Of a stretch of DNA of 64,000 nucleotides, positions 7,981 through 16,298 are shown in pieces. Both the position numbers and the translations under genes were made by a program. The DNA lies in the NCBI RefSeq assembly GCF_003217775.1, contig NZ_QJVJ01000003.1, forward strand, positions 62,001 through 126,000. Reading direction: 5' to 3'. Origin of the DNA: Paenibacillus flagellatus. Its GTDB lineage: Bacteria; Bacillota; Bacilli; Paenibacillales; NBRC-103111. Each line of letters begins with the position of its first letter. The first letter of the stretch is position 1. The notes below the pieces were generated by a model. That model had not been told where the DNA came from, ran no database searches, and saw only the letters and a list, made by a program, of their open reading frames with translations.

Positions 7981-9321
7981 TTGGCAAAACGGTGGCTCAA
8001 AACGACTCTCATAGCAAGCGTCGCGTCCGTGCTGGCGCTGACGGCGGCCGGCTGCGGCTCGTCCGGCACGACGGACAAAGGCGCGACCGGATCGACTTCG
8101 GGCACGACCGCTCCGGCGAACAACGCGAAGAAGGAACCGGTTACGCTGTCCATCATGTACAACTGGTCGAGCCCGAACGTGGATAACGGCATTTATAAAG
8201 ACCGCATCAAAAAGTTTATGGCGGACAACCCGGATATCAAAATCGAAGAGGAAAGCGTGCCGTCCGAGCAGTACCGGACGAAGCTGCGTACGCTCGCGGC
8301 CGGCAAGAAGCTGCCCGACATGTTCATCCTGTTCCCGGGCGTCGATATGGATCCGCTCGTATCGGGCGGCGTGCTCATGCCGATCGACGACATCATGGAT
8401 ACGTGGAAAGGAATGCTGCCGGAGGACGCGATCGCGGGCTTCAAGGTGAACGGCAAACAATACGCGATTCCGACGAAGCAAACGTTCGTCGACATCGTGT
8501 ACTACAATAAAGAGCTGCTGGCGAAGGTCGGCTACACCGAGTTTCCGAAGACGTATGCAGACCTGCTCGAGCTGATCAAAAAGCTGAAGGCCGCAGGCAT
8601 TACGCCGCTCGCGCTCGGCAACAAGGACCGGTGGCCGCTGCAATCGTCGTGGATGTCGGCGATCGCGGACCGGTTCACGGGCAGCGACTTCCTGTACAAA
8701 GTGAACAAGGGCGAAGCGAAATATACCGATCCGGAATTCGTCAAAGCGCTCGGCGTCATCGAAGAATTCGCCAAGCTGGACGCGTTCAACCCGGACATGA
8801 ACACGATGGACGTCGTTCAAGTGCAGGATTACTTCATGCAGGGGAAAGCGGCCATCCACATTACGAGCTCGACCATCGACGCCAAGTTCCGTCACGAGAA
8901 TCCGAAGGGCGACAACATCGGCATCGCGCTGTTCCCGGCGGTCGAAGGCGGCAAGGGCGATCCGAAGAAGAGCGCCAGCGCGGTTCAGTACGGCATCGGC
9001 TTGAACAGCCAGCTGGAAGGCGCGAAGAAGGAAGCGGCGCAAAAGTTTCTGAAATACTTTTACAGCAAAGAGCTGTACCAGACGCTTCTGTCGAAAGGCA
9101 TCGTCGTTCCGGCTCGCGTCGAGATGCCGGCGGACGCGAACAAATACTTACGCGAAATGATCGAGCTGACGAACAAAGGGACGTCCCCTGTATTCGACGC
9201 GGTCGCGCTCATTCCGGTCAAGGACGTCATCGAGAACGGCCTGCAGGCGATTACGACAAAGCAGAAGACGGCCGAGCAGGTCGCCAAAGAAATGCAGGCC
9301 GCGCAGGAGAAAGCGAAGTAA
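7981..9321 (+). CDS. Sugar ABC transporter substrate-binding lipoprotein
   Basis: A 446-residue extracellular solute-binding protein of the CUT1 (MalE/UgpB-like) type. It has a lipoprotein signal with lipobox LTAAGC and lipidated C25, a Gly/Ser/Thr-rich tether, then a bilobed binding domain (for example KLPDMFILFPG and KQYAIPTKQ in the first lobe). It captures an oligosaccharide outside the membrane and delivers it to the permeases at 12646-14351. The start is TTG, preceded by an AGAGGGG SD; no better ATG exists ahead of the signal peptide. A perfect hairpin follows the gene, which would favour higher expression than its downstream partners. Confidence 0.92.
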   Translation: MAKRWLKTTLIASVASVLALTAAGCGSSGTTDKGATGSTSGTTAPANNAKKEPVTLSIMYNWSSPNVDNGIYKDRIKKFMADNPDIKIEEESVPSEQYRTKLRTLAAGKKLPDMFILFPGVDMDPLVSGGVLMPIDDIMDTWKGMLPEDAIAGFKVNGKQYAIPTKQTFVDIVYYNKELLAKVGYTEFPKTYADLLELIKKLKAAGITPLALGNKDRWPLQSSWMSAIADRFTGSDFLYKVNKGEAKYTDPEFVKALGVIEEFAKLDAFNPDMNTMDVVQVQDYFMQGKAAIHITSSTIDAKFRHENPKGDNIGIALFPAVEGGKGDPKKSASAVQYGIGLNSQLEGAKKEAAQKFLKYFYSKELYQTLLSKGIVVPARVEMPADANKYLREMIELTNKGTSPVFDAVALIPVKDVIENGLQAITTKQKTAEQVAKEMQAAQEKAK

Positions 9322-9393
9322 GGCGAAGCCGGGTTATCGACTCGCCCGTACGCCAATCAATCAGGCGCCGGTTCCGCCGGCCGAATCCGATCA

Positions 9394-9428
9394 CCGCGCG
9401 CCGCGCCCGATTCCGGGACGGCGCGCGG
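9394..9428 (+). other. Intercistronic GC-rich hairpin after the binding-protein gene
   Basis: A perfect 10-bp stem, CCGCGCGCCG at 9394-9403 with CGGCGCGCGG at 9419-9428, without a T run. By analogy with other binding-protein operons it may stabilise the upstream mRNA or attenuate read-through. Confidence 0.55.
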
Positions 9429-9450
9429 GCACGACGGGAGGAAACGAACG

Positions 9451-10257
9451 ATGAACGTGTCGCTTGGCGGCTTTTCGTTTTACGGCTTGTTGATCGACGG
9501 AACGATGGATGTATTCGGCTACCTCGAAACGGCCAAATACCGGTACGGGCTCGATACGGTCGACTTGTGGAACGGCTTTTACGAGGACCGGGCCGAATTC
9601 GTATGGAAGCCGGCGGACGAACCGCTCGTACGCAAAATCAAACATGCGCTGGACGAGCGGAAGCTCTCGGTCGCGAACGTGGCGGTCGACCGTGCCCATA
9701 TCTGGGACCCGGACCCCGAGATGCGCGCCGCGCTGCGCCGAAACGCGCTGGCGCAGCTGAACGCGGCTGCCCGGCTCGGGGCCCGTACCGTGCGGATCGA
9801 CGCCTGTTATCGCGGTACGGACGACATGTCGGAGGAAGCGTTCGCCTATACGGTCGAAACGTACCGCGAATATGCCGCCATCGCCGACGCGATGGGGATG
9901 AAGGTCGGCCCGGAAAACCATATGGGCGTCTCGCTCGACGCCGCATGGATGAAGAAGCTGGCCGATGCGGTCGGCCATCCGGCGTACGGGATCTTGCTCC
10001 ATGCCGGACGGTGGAAGGAAGGAACCGGCGGCGACGCGGACGCCGTTCCATATGCGTACCATGTCCATGCCGATGCGAAGCTGCTCGGGGCGCCCGATGC
10101 GGCGGAGCGAATACGGGCCATTGTGGACGCCGGATACGCGGGCGATTGGGCGGTCGAATACAATCCGCCGTCCCGTCCGTATTCGGAAATCGGCTGGGCG
10201 CTCGCATCGCTGCGGCGGCTGGTGGAAGCGGCAGCGGAGCCGACGTCAATGAATTAA
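9451..10257 (+). CDS. Sugar phosphate isomerase/epimerase (xylose isomerase-like TIM barrel)
   Basis: A 268-residue protein of the AP endonuclease 2 / xylose isomerase-like TIM-barrel family. It begins with the short strand MNVSLGGFSFYG. Metal-site glutamate and histidine candidates are visible in GLDTVDLWN, MKVGPENHMGVS and AYHVHAD, and the C-terminal AVEYNPPS carries the final glutamate. The family isomerises, epimerises or dehydrates sugars and inositols with a divalent metal. The position between the binding protein and a Gfo/Idh/MocA dehydrogenase indicates catabolism of the imported sugar. A GGGAGGAAACG SD precedes the ATG. The exact substrate is unknown. Confidence 0.82.
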   Translation: MNVSLGGFSFYGLLIDGTMDVFGYLETAKYRYGLDTVDLWNGFYEDRAEFVWKPADEPLVRKIKHALDERKLSVANVAVDRAHIWDPDPEMRAALRRNALAQLNAAARLGARTVRIDACYRGTDDMSEEAFAYTVETYREYAAIADAMGMKVGPENHMGVSLDAAWMKKLADAVGHPAYGILLHAGRWKEGTGGDADAVPYAYHVHADAKLLGAPDAAERIRAIVDAGYAGDWAVEYNPPSRPYSEIGWALASLRRLVEAAAEPTSMN

Positions 10258-10265
10258 CTATATTA

Positions 10266-10289
10266 AATATTAATGAGATGAAGTAGTAG
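10266..10289 (+). repeat. AT-rich 24-bp repeat, copy 1 of 3
   Basis: The 24-bp element starts AATATTAATGAGAT and matches the copy at 59630-59653 at 20 of 24 positions; a third copy is at 40883-40906. It lies 8 nt after a stop codon in an otherwise GC-rich background. The function is unknown. Confidence 0.45.
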
Positions 10290-10318
10290 AACCGTTCGAT
10301 CGGAGGGAGAGAATCGGG

Positions 10319-11449
10319 ATGGAGCGAATTCGGGTAGGCATCATCGGTGCGGGCATTATCGGCAAAACCCATATGGACAACTACGCGGCGATTCCGGCCG
10401 CCGACATCGTCGCCGTCTGCGACATCGACGAAGCGGCCGCGCGCCGGTCGGCGGAGCAGTACGGCATCCCGCACGTCTATACGGACATCCGCCGCATGCT
10501 CGAGCGGGACGATCTGGACGCGGTGGACGTCTGCTTGCACAACAACTTTCATGCGCCCGTCACGATCGAGGCGCTTCGGGCGGGCAAGCACGTCTACTGC
10601 GAGAAGCCGATCGCGGGCTCGTACGCCGACGGGAAGGCGATGCTCGACGCCGCCGCGGAGACGGGCAGGAAGCTTCATATTCAACTGAACACGCTATACA
10701 AAAAAGAGACGAAGGCGGCGAAAGCGCTGATCGACGACGGCGCGCTCGGCAAGCTGTATCATGCCCGCTCGAACGGCTTCCGGCGCCGGGGACGGCCGTA
10801 CGTCGACGGCTTCGGAGCCGCTCCGTTCACGCGCAAGGCGACCGCCGGGGGCGGCGCGCTGCTCGATATGGGCGTCTACCATATCGCCCAGCTTCTGTAT
10901 TTGCTCGGCTGTCCCGAAGTCACCCGCGTCACCGGCAAGCTGTATCAGGAGATGGACATGGACGCGGCGCGCCGGCAGGCTAGCGGCTTCGACGTCGAGG
11001 AGCTGGCGCTCGGCTTCGTCACGTTTGCGAACGGCGTGACGATGGACATCCAGGAGGCTTGGTCGATCCAACTCGGCGGCATGGAAGGAAGCAGCATCGT
11101 CGGCTCCAGGGGCGGCATCCGGCTGCCGGCCTACGATTCCGCCAAGCCGACGGCGCCGTTCAGCTTCCATACCACGGTCGCCGATCTCGATCTCGACAGC
11201 ACGCTCGATCTGGACCGGATGGACGTCCGCCGCCACCGGATGAACCCCGACGAGGACGCCTACGATTCGTCGCAGCAGCATTGGATCGCCGCGCTTCAGG
11301 GTCGTGTAGAGTTGCTGCCGACGGCGGACATCGCCCTGCTGACGATGCTGATCAGCGAAGGGGTTTACGTCGCGGACGCGCTGAGCGGCGAAGTGACGGC
11401 CGACGACATTCGCGCACGCTCGGTCTCGACGGCGGTACCGCTCGGATGA
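10319..11449 (+). CDS. Gfo/Idh/MocA-family NAD(P)-dependent oxidoreductase
   Basis: A 376-residue dehydrogenase. The N-terminal Rossmann fold shows the dinucleotide-binding GAGIIGKTH (about residues 10-18), the family signature CEKPIAGS (Lys of the EKP motif), and the C-terminal alpha/beta domain carries the DMGVYHIAQ motif with the catalytic-region histidine. The family oxidises or isomerises sugars and inositols. The SD is GGAGGGAGAG ahead of ATG. The stop overlaps the start of the MFS gene by 4 nt, so expression is coupled to transport. Confidence 0.9.
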   Translation: MERIRVGIIGAGIIGKTHMDNYAAIPAADIVAVCDIDEAAARRSAEQYGIPHVYTDIRRMLERDDLDAVDVCLHNNFHAPVTIEALRAGKHVYCEKPIAGSYADGKAMLDAAAETGRKLHIQLNTLYKKETKAAKALIDDGALGKLYHARSNGFRRRGRPYVDGFGAAPFTRKATAGGGALLDMGVYHIAQLLYLLGCPEVTRVTGKLYQEMDMDAARRQASGFDVEELALGFVTFANGVTMDIQEAWSIQLGGMEGSSIVGSRGGIRLPAYDSAKPTAPFSFHTTVADLDLDSTLDLDRMDVRRHRMNPDEDAYDSSQQHWIAALQGRVELLPTADIALLTMLISEGVYVADALSGEVTADDIRARSVSTAVPLG

Positions 11450-12627
11450 ACGTCCTGAGAGGATTTACGTTCGCCGTTTACGGGGCGATGGCGGTGCTGT
11501 TCACGTTTTTGCCGCTGCACTTCAAGGAAATCGGGCTGTCGAAAATCGAGATCGGGCTCGTCATGGCGGGAGGACCGCTCATTTCCGTCATCGGCAACCC
11601 GTTCTGGGGGTATTGGAGCGATCGGCTCCAGCATATCCGGCTCGTCCTGCTGCTGATGCTCGCCGGCAATTTCGCGGCGGCGCTGCTCGTCTTTCGGGCG
11701 GACGGGATGCTCGGCGTCGCCTTCGCGATGCTGCTCTTTTTCTTCTTCCAAAGCTCGCTGTTCTCGCAAAGCAACAGCCTCATTCTCAATGCGATCGAAG
11801 GGACGGCGCACCGGTTCGGCTCGTTCCGCTCCTGGGGGTCGCTCGGCTGGGCCGTCATGGCGGCGGCCGCCGGCCCCGTGCTCGCCTCGCTTGGCATCGG
11901 CAAGCTCGGCATCGTATACGGCGTCATGCTGCTTGCGGCGATCGCCGTCGCGTTATGGCTGCCGCGAGGCGGCGCGAAAGGGGCGAAGGGCGGTTTCTCG
12001 TTCCGCGATTACGGACGGCTTTTCGGCGACCGGACGCTGCTCGCCTTTCTCGGCCTCGGCGTCCTCATCTCCGTGCCGAACTCGGTCAATTCGACGTTCG
12101 TCTCGCTGTACATGGCGGAGCTCGGCGGATCGGAGACGTTGATCGGCTGGTCGGTGTTTCTGTCCACCGCGTTGGAGGTTCCCGCCTTTTTGTTGTACGA
12201 CAAATGGTTCGGGCGGAAAACGTCCGCGCTCGTCGGCACGCTGTCCGTCGTCAGCGTCCTGTTCGCCGTCCGATGGCTGTTGATGGCGACGGCCGGCGGG
12301 GCGGCGACGGTCATTTGGATCCAGATGACCCATTGCCTGACGTTCGGCGCCTACTATTACATCGGTACGCAGCTGACGGCCAGACTCGTGCCCCCGCAAT
12401 ACCGGGCGTCCGGCCAGGCGGCATACGCCTTGACGTGGAACGGGCTGTCGGGCATCGTCGCCGGACTGATCGGCGGCTGGATGTTCCAGTCGCTCGGACC
12501 GGGAACGGCTTATACGGTAGGAGCGGCCGTATCCGCCGCCGGGGCGGTCGGGTTTTGGCTGCTGTGGAGAACGATGAAGCGGGCCGAATCGCCGTCTCGG
12601 GACGGATCGATGGCGGCCAATCCGTAA
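11446..12627 (+). CDS. MFS transporter (MFS_1-like / LacY-NupG type)
   Basis: A 393-residue, 12-helix transporter. It starts MNVLRGFTFAVYG directly in a membrane helix and has the inter-helix motif GYWSDRLQHIR, the relic of the MFS motif A between helices 2 and 3. The MFS_1-like group moves sugars or nucleosides with protons. The ATG at 11446 overlaps the dehydrogenase stop by 4 nt. The open frame extends back to 11059 but that part reads through the dehydrogenase gene in another frame. An MFS carrier inside an ABC sugar operon is unusual and might export a product or import a monosaccharide. Confidence 0.88.
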   Translation: MNVLRGFTFAVYGAMAVLFTFLPLHFKEIGLSKIEIGLVMAGGPLISVIGNPFWGYWSDRLQHIRLVLLLMLAGNFAAALLVFRADGMLGVAFAMLLFFFFQSSLFSQSNSLILNAIEGTAHRFGSFRSWGSLGWAVMAAAAGPVLASLGIGKLGIVYGVMLLAAIAVALWLPRGGAKGAKGGFSFRDYGRLFGDRTLLAFLGLGVLISVPNSVNSTFVSLYMAELGGSETLIGWSVFLSTALEVPAFLLYDKWFGRKTSALVGTLSVVSVLFAVRWLLMATAGGAATVIWIQMTHCLTFGAYYYIGTQLTARLVPPQYRASGQAAYALTWNGLSGIVAGLIGGWMFQSLGPGTAYTVGAAVSAAGAVGFWLLWRTMKRAESPSRDGSMAANP

Positions 12628-12645
12628 TAACAGGGGGAGACGGTC

Positions 12646-13527
12646 ATGCATACGTTGAAACGCACGTCCTGGGCGATCGCCGTCGGCTTGCTGCCGGCGC
12701 TCGTCATCTACATCGGCATCGCCGTCGTCCCGATAGCGATGTCGGTTTACTACTCGCTCGTCGATTGGGACGGATTGTCCGACGTCCGTTACGTCGGGCT
12801 GGACAATTTCAAGGAGATTTTGACGGACCCGGTCTTTTGGAACGCGGTCAAAAACAACGTGATCATGATGGCGACCGGCTTGGCCGGCCAGCTGCCGCTC
12901 GGTCTGCTGCTCGCCTTGGCGCTTAACCGCACGATGCGGGGCATCCCGTTTTTCCGGACGGTCGGGTTTTTGCCCGTCGTCATCTCCGCGGTTATCGTCT
13001 CGCTCATTTGGAGCAAAATGTACGGCGTCGAAGCGGGCTTGATCAACCAGTTTCTCGGCCTGATCGGCCTGGACGCCTGGAAGCAGAACTGGCTCGGCAG
13101 CGCGGCGTGGGCGATGCTGTCGCTCGGCGTCACGTATATTTGGCAAAACTGCGGGCTGTATATGGTCATTTACTTGGCGGCACTGCAGAACATCCCTTCC
13201 GAAATCAACGAAGCGGCCGTCATGGACGGCGCCACCGGCTGGAAGCGGGTATTGTTCGTGACGATCCCGATGATCCGGCCGACGATTTGGGTGACCGTCG
13301 TGTTCGCGATCAGCAACAGCTTCCGCGTATTCGACCTCATCTACGTCATGACGGCCGGCGGCCCGGCCCACAATACGGAAGTGATGACGATCTACATGTA
13401 CATCAACACGTTTACGAACATCCGATTCGGCTACGGCAGCGCCGCCTCCGTCTTGATCCTGCTGTTCAGCCTGATCGTCATCTACGCGGCCAACAAGCTG
13501 ACGGGGAAGGAGGGGAAGACGGCATGA
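12646..13527 (+). CDS. Sugar ABC transporter permease (MalF/UgpA type)
   Basis: A 293-residue inner membrane permease with six predicted helices. The EAA loop that contacts the ATPase is visible as EINEAAVMDGATGWKRVLFVTIP, given here in two parts: EINEAAVMDGA and then TGWKRVLFVTIP at about residues 186-208. It pairs with the permease at 13524 and the binding protein at 7981. The SD GGGGGAGA is well placed. No ATPase gene is in the locus, so a shared MsmX/MsmK-type ATPase encoded elsewhere is expected, as is common for CUT1 systems of Firmicutes. Confidence 0.92.
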   Translation: MHTLKRTSWAIAVGLLPALVIYIGIAVVPIAMSVYYSLVDWDGLSDVRYVGLDNFKEILTDPVFWNAVKNNVIMMATGLAGQLPLGLLLALALNRTMRGIPFFRTVGFLPVVISAVIVSLIWSKMYGVEAGLINQFLGLIGLDAWKQNWLGSAAWAMLSLGVTYIWQNCGLYMVIYLAALQNIPSEINEAAVMDGATGWKRVLFVTIPMIRPTIWVTVVFAISNSFRVFDLIYVMTAGGPAHNTEVMTIYMYINTFTNIRFGYGSAASVLILLFSLIVIYAANKLTGKEGKTA

Positions 13528-14351
13528 CCAGTAAACGACTGAAGACGTTCGCGATCGTCCTGTTTCTTGCGGCAGGAAGCGCCGTCAACCTCGTCCCGCT
13601 GCTCTGGATGGCGATCAACTCGTTCAAGTCCGAGCAGGAGTATGCGACGCACCCGGTCGGCCTTCCGCGCGTCTGGACATGGAGCAACTTTTCCAAGGCG
13701 TGGGAGATCGCCCACCTCGGCACGTATTTCTGGAACAGCGTATTCGTGACGCTGGCTTCGGTTGTGTTGACGGTATTTTTGGGAGCGCTCGCGTCGTACT
13801 TCCTGTCCCGCTTCGAGTTCCGCGCCCGCAAATGGGTATACGGCTCGTTCATGCTCGGCATGGTCATTCCGATTCACGCGACGCTCATTCCGATCTTCCT
13901 GCTCATGCAAAAAATCGGCCTGCTCGACACGCGGCTGTCGCTCATATTGCCGTACACGGCGTTTCATCTGTCGATCACGATTTTCATCCTCGTCGGCTTC
14001 ATGAGCACGTTTCCGAAAGATATCGAGGAGTCGGCGGTCATGGACGGCAGCGGAGTGTTCCGCATCTTCTGGTCGATCATTCTGCCGATGACCCGGCCCG
14101 CGCTCGCCACCGTCGTCATCTTGAATTTCATCTACAACTGGAACGAGTTTTTGTTCGCGCTCGTGCTCATCAACGATTCGGCGCTGAAGACGCTGCCGCT
14201 CGGACTGGCGAACTTCGCCGGCCGGGAGACGACGAACCAGACGCTGCAAATGGCGGCGCTGACGATGGCGCTCGTCCCGATTATCGTCTTCTATCTCGCG
14301 CTGCAAAAGCAGCTCGTGCAGGGGATGACGGCGGGAGCGGTCAAAGGCTGA
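13524..14351 (+). CDS. Sugar ABC transporter permease (MalG/UgpE type)
   Basis: A 275-residue permease of the MalG type. Six membrane segments and the EAA loop (DIEESAVMDGSGVFRIFW) are present. The ATG at 13524 overlaps the stop of the first permease by 4 nt. The open frame extends upstream to 13008 but only as read-through of the first permease in another frame. It forms the translocation pore with the previous gene product. It is the last transport gene before the sensor/regulator pair. Confidence 0.92.
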   Translation: MTSKRLKTFAIVLFLAAGSAVNLVPLLWMAINSFKSEQEYATHPVGLPRVWTWSNFSKAWEIAHLGTYFWNSVFVTLASVVLTVFLGALASYFLSRFEFRARKWVYGSFMLGMVIPIHATLIPIFLLMQKIGLLDTRLSLILPYTAFHLSITIFILVGFMSTFPKDIEESAVMDGSGVFRIFWSIILPMTRPALATVVILNFIYNWNEFLFALVLINDSALKTLPLGLANFAGRETTNQTLQMAALTMALVPIIVFYLALQKQLVQGMTAGAVKG

Positions 14352-14428
14352 CGCGCTTGCCGGCTGTTGGCGGCAGTTTCCAGCCCGGCCCGCCCCCGGT
14401 TTAGGCGACAGCGGAGGACGATCTGTAT

Positions 14429-14453
14429 TATAATCGACTTGAAAGCGCTTGCC
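14429..14453 (+). promoter_or_regulatory. Promoter -10 box followed by a cre-like site
   Basis: A perfect TATAAT at 14429-14434 is followed by TGAAAGCGCTTGCC at 14440-14453, which agrees with the cre consensus at 12 of 14 positions. The site lies just downstream of the -10, where CcpA would block transcription of the sensor/regulator genes. The -35 region is weak. Confidence 0.5.
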
Positions 14454-14469
14454 GGAGGGGCGGTCCACG

Positions 14470-16260
14470 ATGCGGTTTTTCAGCCTGAAATGGAAATCGA
14501 CGGCCATCTTCATTTTGCTCGTCACGTTGCCGACGCTCATGGTCGGCAACTTCGTGCTTTCCGAGTACGATCGCATATTGCGGCGCCAATTCGCCGATTC
14601 GATGGACAAAAACTTGAACACGGTCGAGATGAACTTGTCCGAAAAAATCAAAACGGTCGAAGATATTTCGGATTACATGATCTACAAGGACATCTTCCGC
14701 GAATTCATGACGACGCCGCAATCGCCCGAGACGCTGAAACGGATCGGGGACATCAAGAAAGAAATCGAAGGGTTCGTCACGTTTCAGCTGATGTCCAAAA
14801 AGGATATCAAGTCGATTTCGATCCGCGGCTTCGGCGGCAACGTCTACGACTTGGGCGAGCCGGTCGCGGGCGAGGAAGGCCGATGGACGAACGAAGCGAA
14901 CGGGCGCAAGGGCGCTCCCGTATGGAGCGACGCTTACCCGATCCATAGCGGCTGGTCGGGCGACAAGCGGGTGCTGTCGATGTTCCGCGTCATCAATTCG
15001 TACGACGACGGCTATACGCCGCTCGGCATGGTGACGATCCGTCTCGACGAGGCGGATATCGCCCATCTGCTGGAGGTGGCGGTGCCTCCGGAGCTCGGCA
15101 CGGCGTTTTTGCTGCGAAAGGACGGGCGGGTGCTGCTCGACCGCGACGCCGCCAACGTCGGCCGGCCTTACCCGGATGCGGGCTTGACGGAGCGTCTCGG
15201 GTCGGCTGCGAATGCGCCGTTTCGGTACGAAAGCGGCGGCGAATCGTATCTCGTCTTCGCGAGAAGCATGAAAGCGACCGGCTGGAGCGTCGTGGCGATG
15301 ATCCCGGAAGGCAGCATCGTCGGCCAGACGCAGCACGTCAAGTCGACGCTGCGCACGCTGCTGATCGTCATGCTTCTGCTCGGCCTGATCGCGCTCGTCG
15401 GGTTCGAGTTCGCCATCATCCGTCCGATACTCGAGCTGCGCAAAGAGACGCACCGGCTGAAAAAGGGCGATTTCACCGCCAGGGTCGAAGTGCGCTCCCG
15501 CGACGAGATCGGCGAGCTCGGCCGCCAGTTCAACCATATGGTGCAGACGATCAAGGAGCTCATCGACAACAAGTACAAGCTGGAAATTCGCCAGCGCGAA
15601 TCCGAGCTGAAAATGCTGCAGCAGCAAATGGCCCCGCATTTCCTGTACAATACGCTCGACATGATCCGCTGGACGGCCCGGCTCGAGAAAGCGATGGAGA
15701 CGAGCCGGATGATCGAGCTGCTGTCGCGGTTTTTCCGCACCGGGCTCGATCGCGCCTCGACGTGGACGTCGCTCGAGCACGAGCTCGAGTTCGTCCGGTC
15801 GTACTTGGATTTGCAGCAAAAGCGGCTCGGCGACAAGCTGACGTACACGATTTATATGGAGGCGTCGCTAGAGGCGGCCGTCGTGCTGAAAAAAATCGTC
15901 CAGCCGCTCGTCGAGAACAGCGTCAAGCACGGCTTCACGCCCCGTCGGGGCGGCAGCGTCAACGTGCGCTGCTTCCGCGAAGGCAACGACTTGCGGATCG
16001 AGGTGTACGATTCCGGCTCCGGCTTCGCGCCGGAGACGGTCGACCGTTTGCGCCATATGTTCGCGACGGGCAAAGCGGCGGACGATCTGCTCGGACACGC
16101 GCTGTGCAACATTCACGAGCGCCTCTCGATCGTATACGGGCAAGGCTACGGCGTCACCTTGATCGAAAACCGCGGCGCCGGTGCCGGCGTACGGCTGACG
16201 ATGCCGCTGACGTTCCCGCTTCCGTCCGGCGGGACGCCGGAGGAGGAGCGCGTCTCTTGA
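14470..16260 (+). CDS. YesM-type sensor histidine kinase
   Basis: A 596-residue sensor kinase. It has an N-terminal membrane helix (about 8-26), a large extracytoplasmic Cache-like sensor, a second membrane helix (about 293-315), HAMP, then the His_kinase family signature QQMAPHFLYNTLD with phospho-acceptor H390, and an HATPase domain with VENSVKHG and DSGSGF. The ATG at 14470 follows a GGAGGGG SD by 9 nt. Kinases of this family sense sugars directly or via a binding protein and control the neighbouring ABC operon. It probably phosphorylates the regulator encoded next. Confidence 0.92.
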   Translation: MRFFSLKWKSTAIFILLVTLPTLMVGNFVLSEYDRILRRQFADSMDKNLNTVEMNLSEKIKTVEDISDYMIYKDIFREFMTTPQSPETLKRIGDIKKEIEGFVTFQLMSKKDIKSISIRGFGGNVYDLGEPVAGEEGRWTNEANGRKGAPVWSDAYPIHSGWSGDKRVLSMFRVINSYDDGYTPLGMVTIRLDEADIAHLLEVAVPPELGTAFLLRKDGRVLLDRDAANVGRPYPDAGLTERLGSAANAPFRYESGGESYLVFARSMKATGWSVVAMIPEGSIVGQTQHVKSTLRTLLIVMLLLGLIALVGFEFAIIRPILELRKETHRLKKGDFTARVEVRSRDEIGELGRQFNHMVQTIKELIDNKYKLEIRQRESELKMLQQQMAPHFLYNTLDMIRWTARLEKAMETSRMIELLSRFFRTGLDRASTWTSLEHELEFVRSYLDLQQKRLGDKLTYTIYMEASLEAAVVLKKIVQPLVENSVKHGFTPRRGGSVNVRCFREGNDLRIEVYDSGSGFAPETVDRLRHMFATGKAADDLLGHALCNIHERLSIVYGQGYGVTLIENRGAGAGVRLTMPLTFPLPSGGTPEEERVS

Positions 16261-16298
16261 GCGTGAACACGAAAACGATGACTTCGACCGGAGGGGGC

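Noticed and set aside
13008-13527. Longer starts for the permease and other genes that read back through their neighbours
   Set aside because: For the permease, MFS, regulator and DUF402 genes, the upstream part of the open frame overlaps another gene in a different frame; starts with ATGA overlaps or SDs were preferred.
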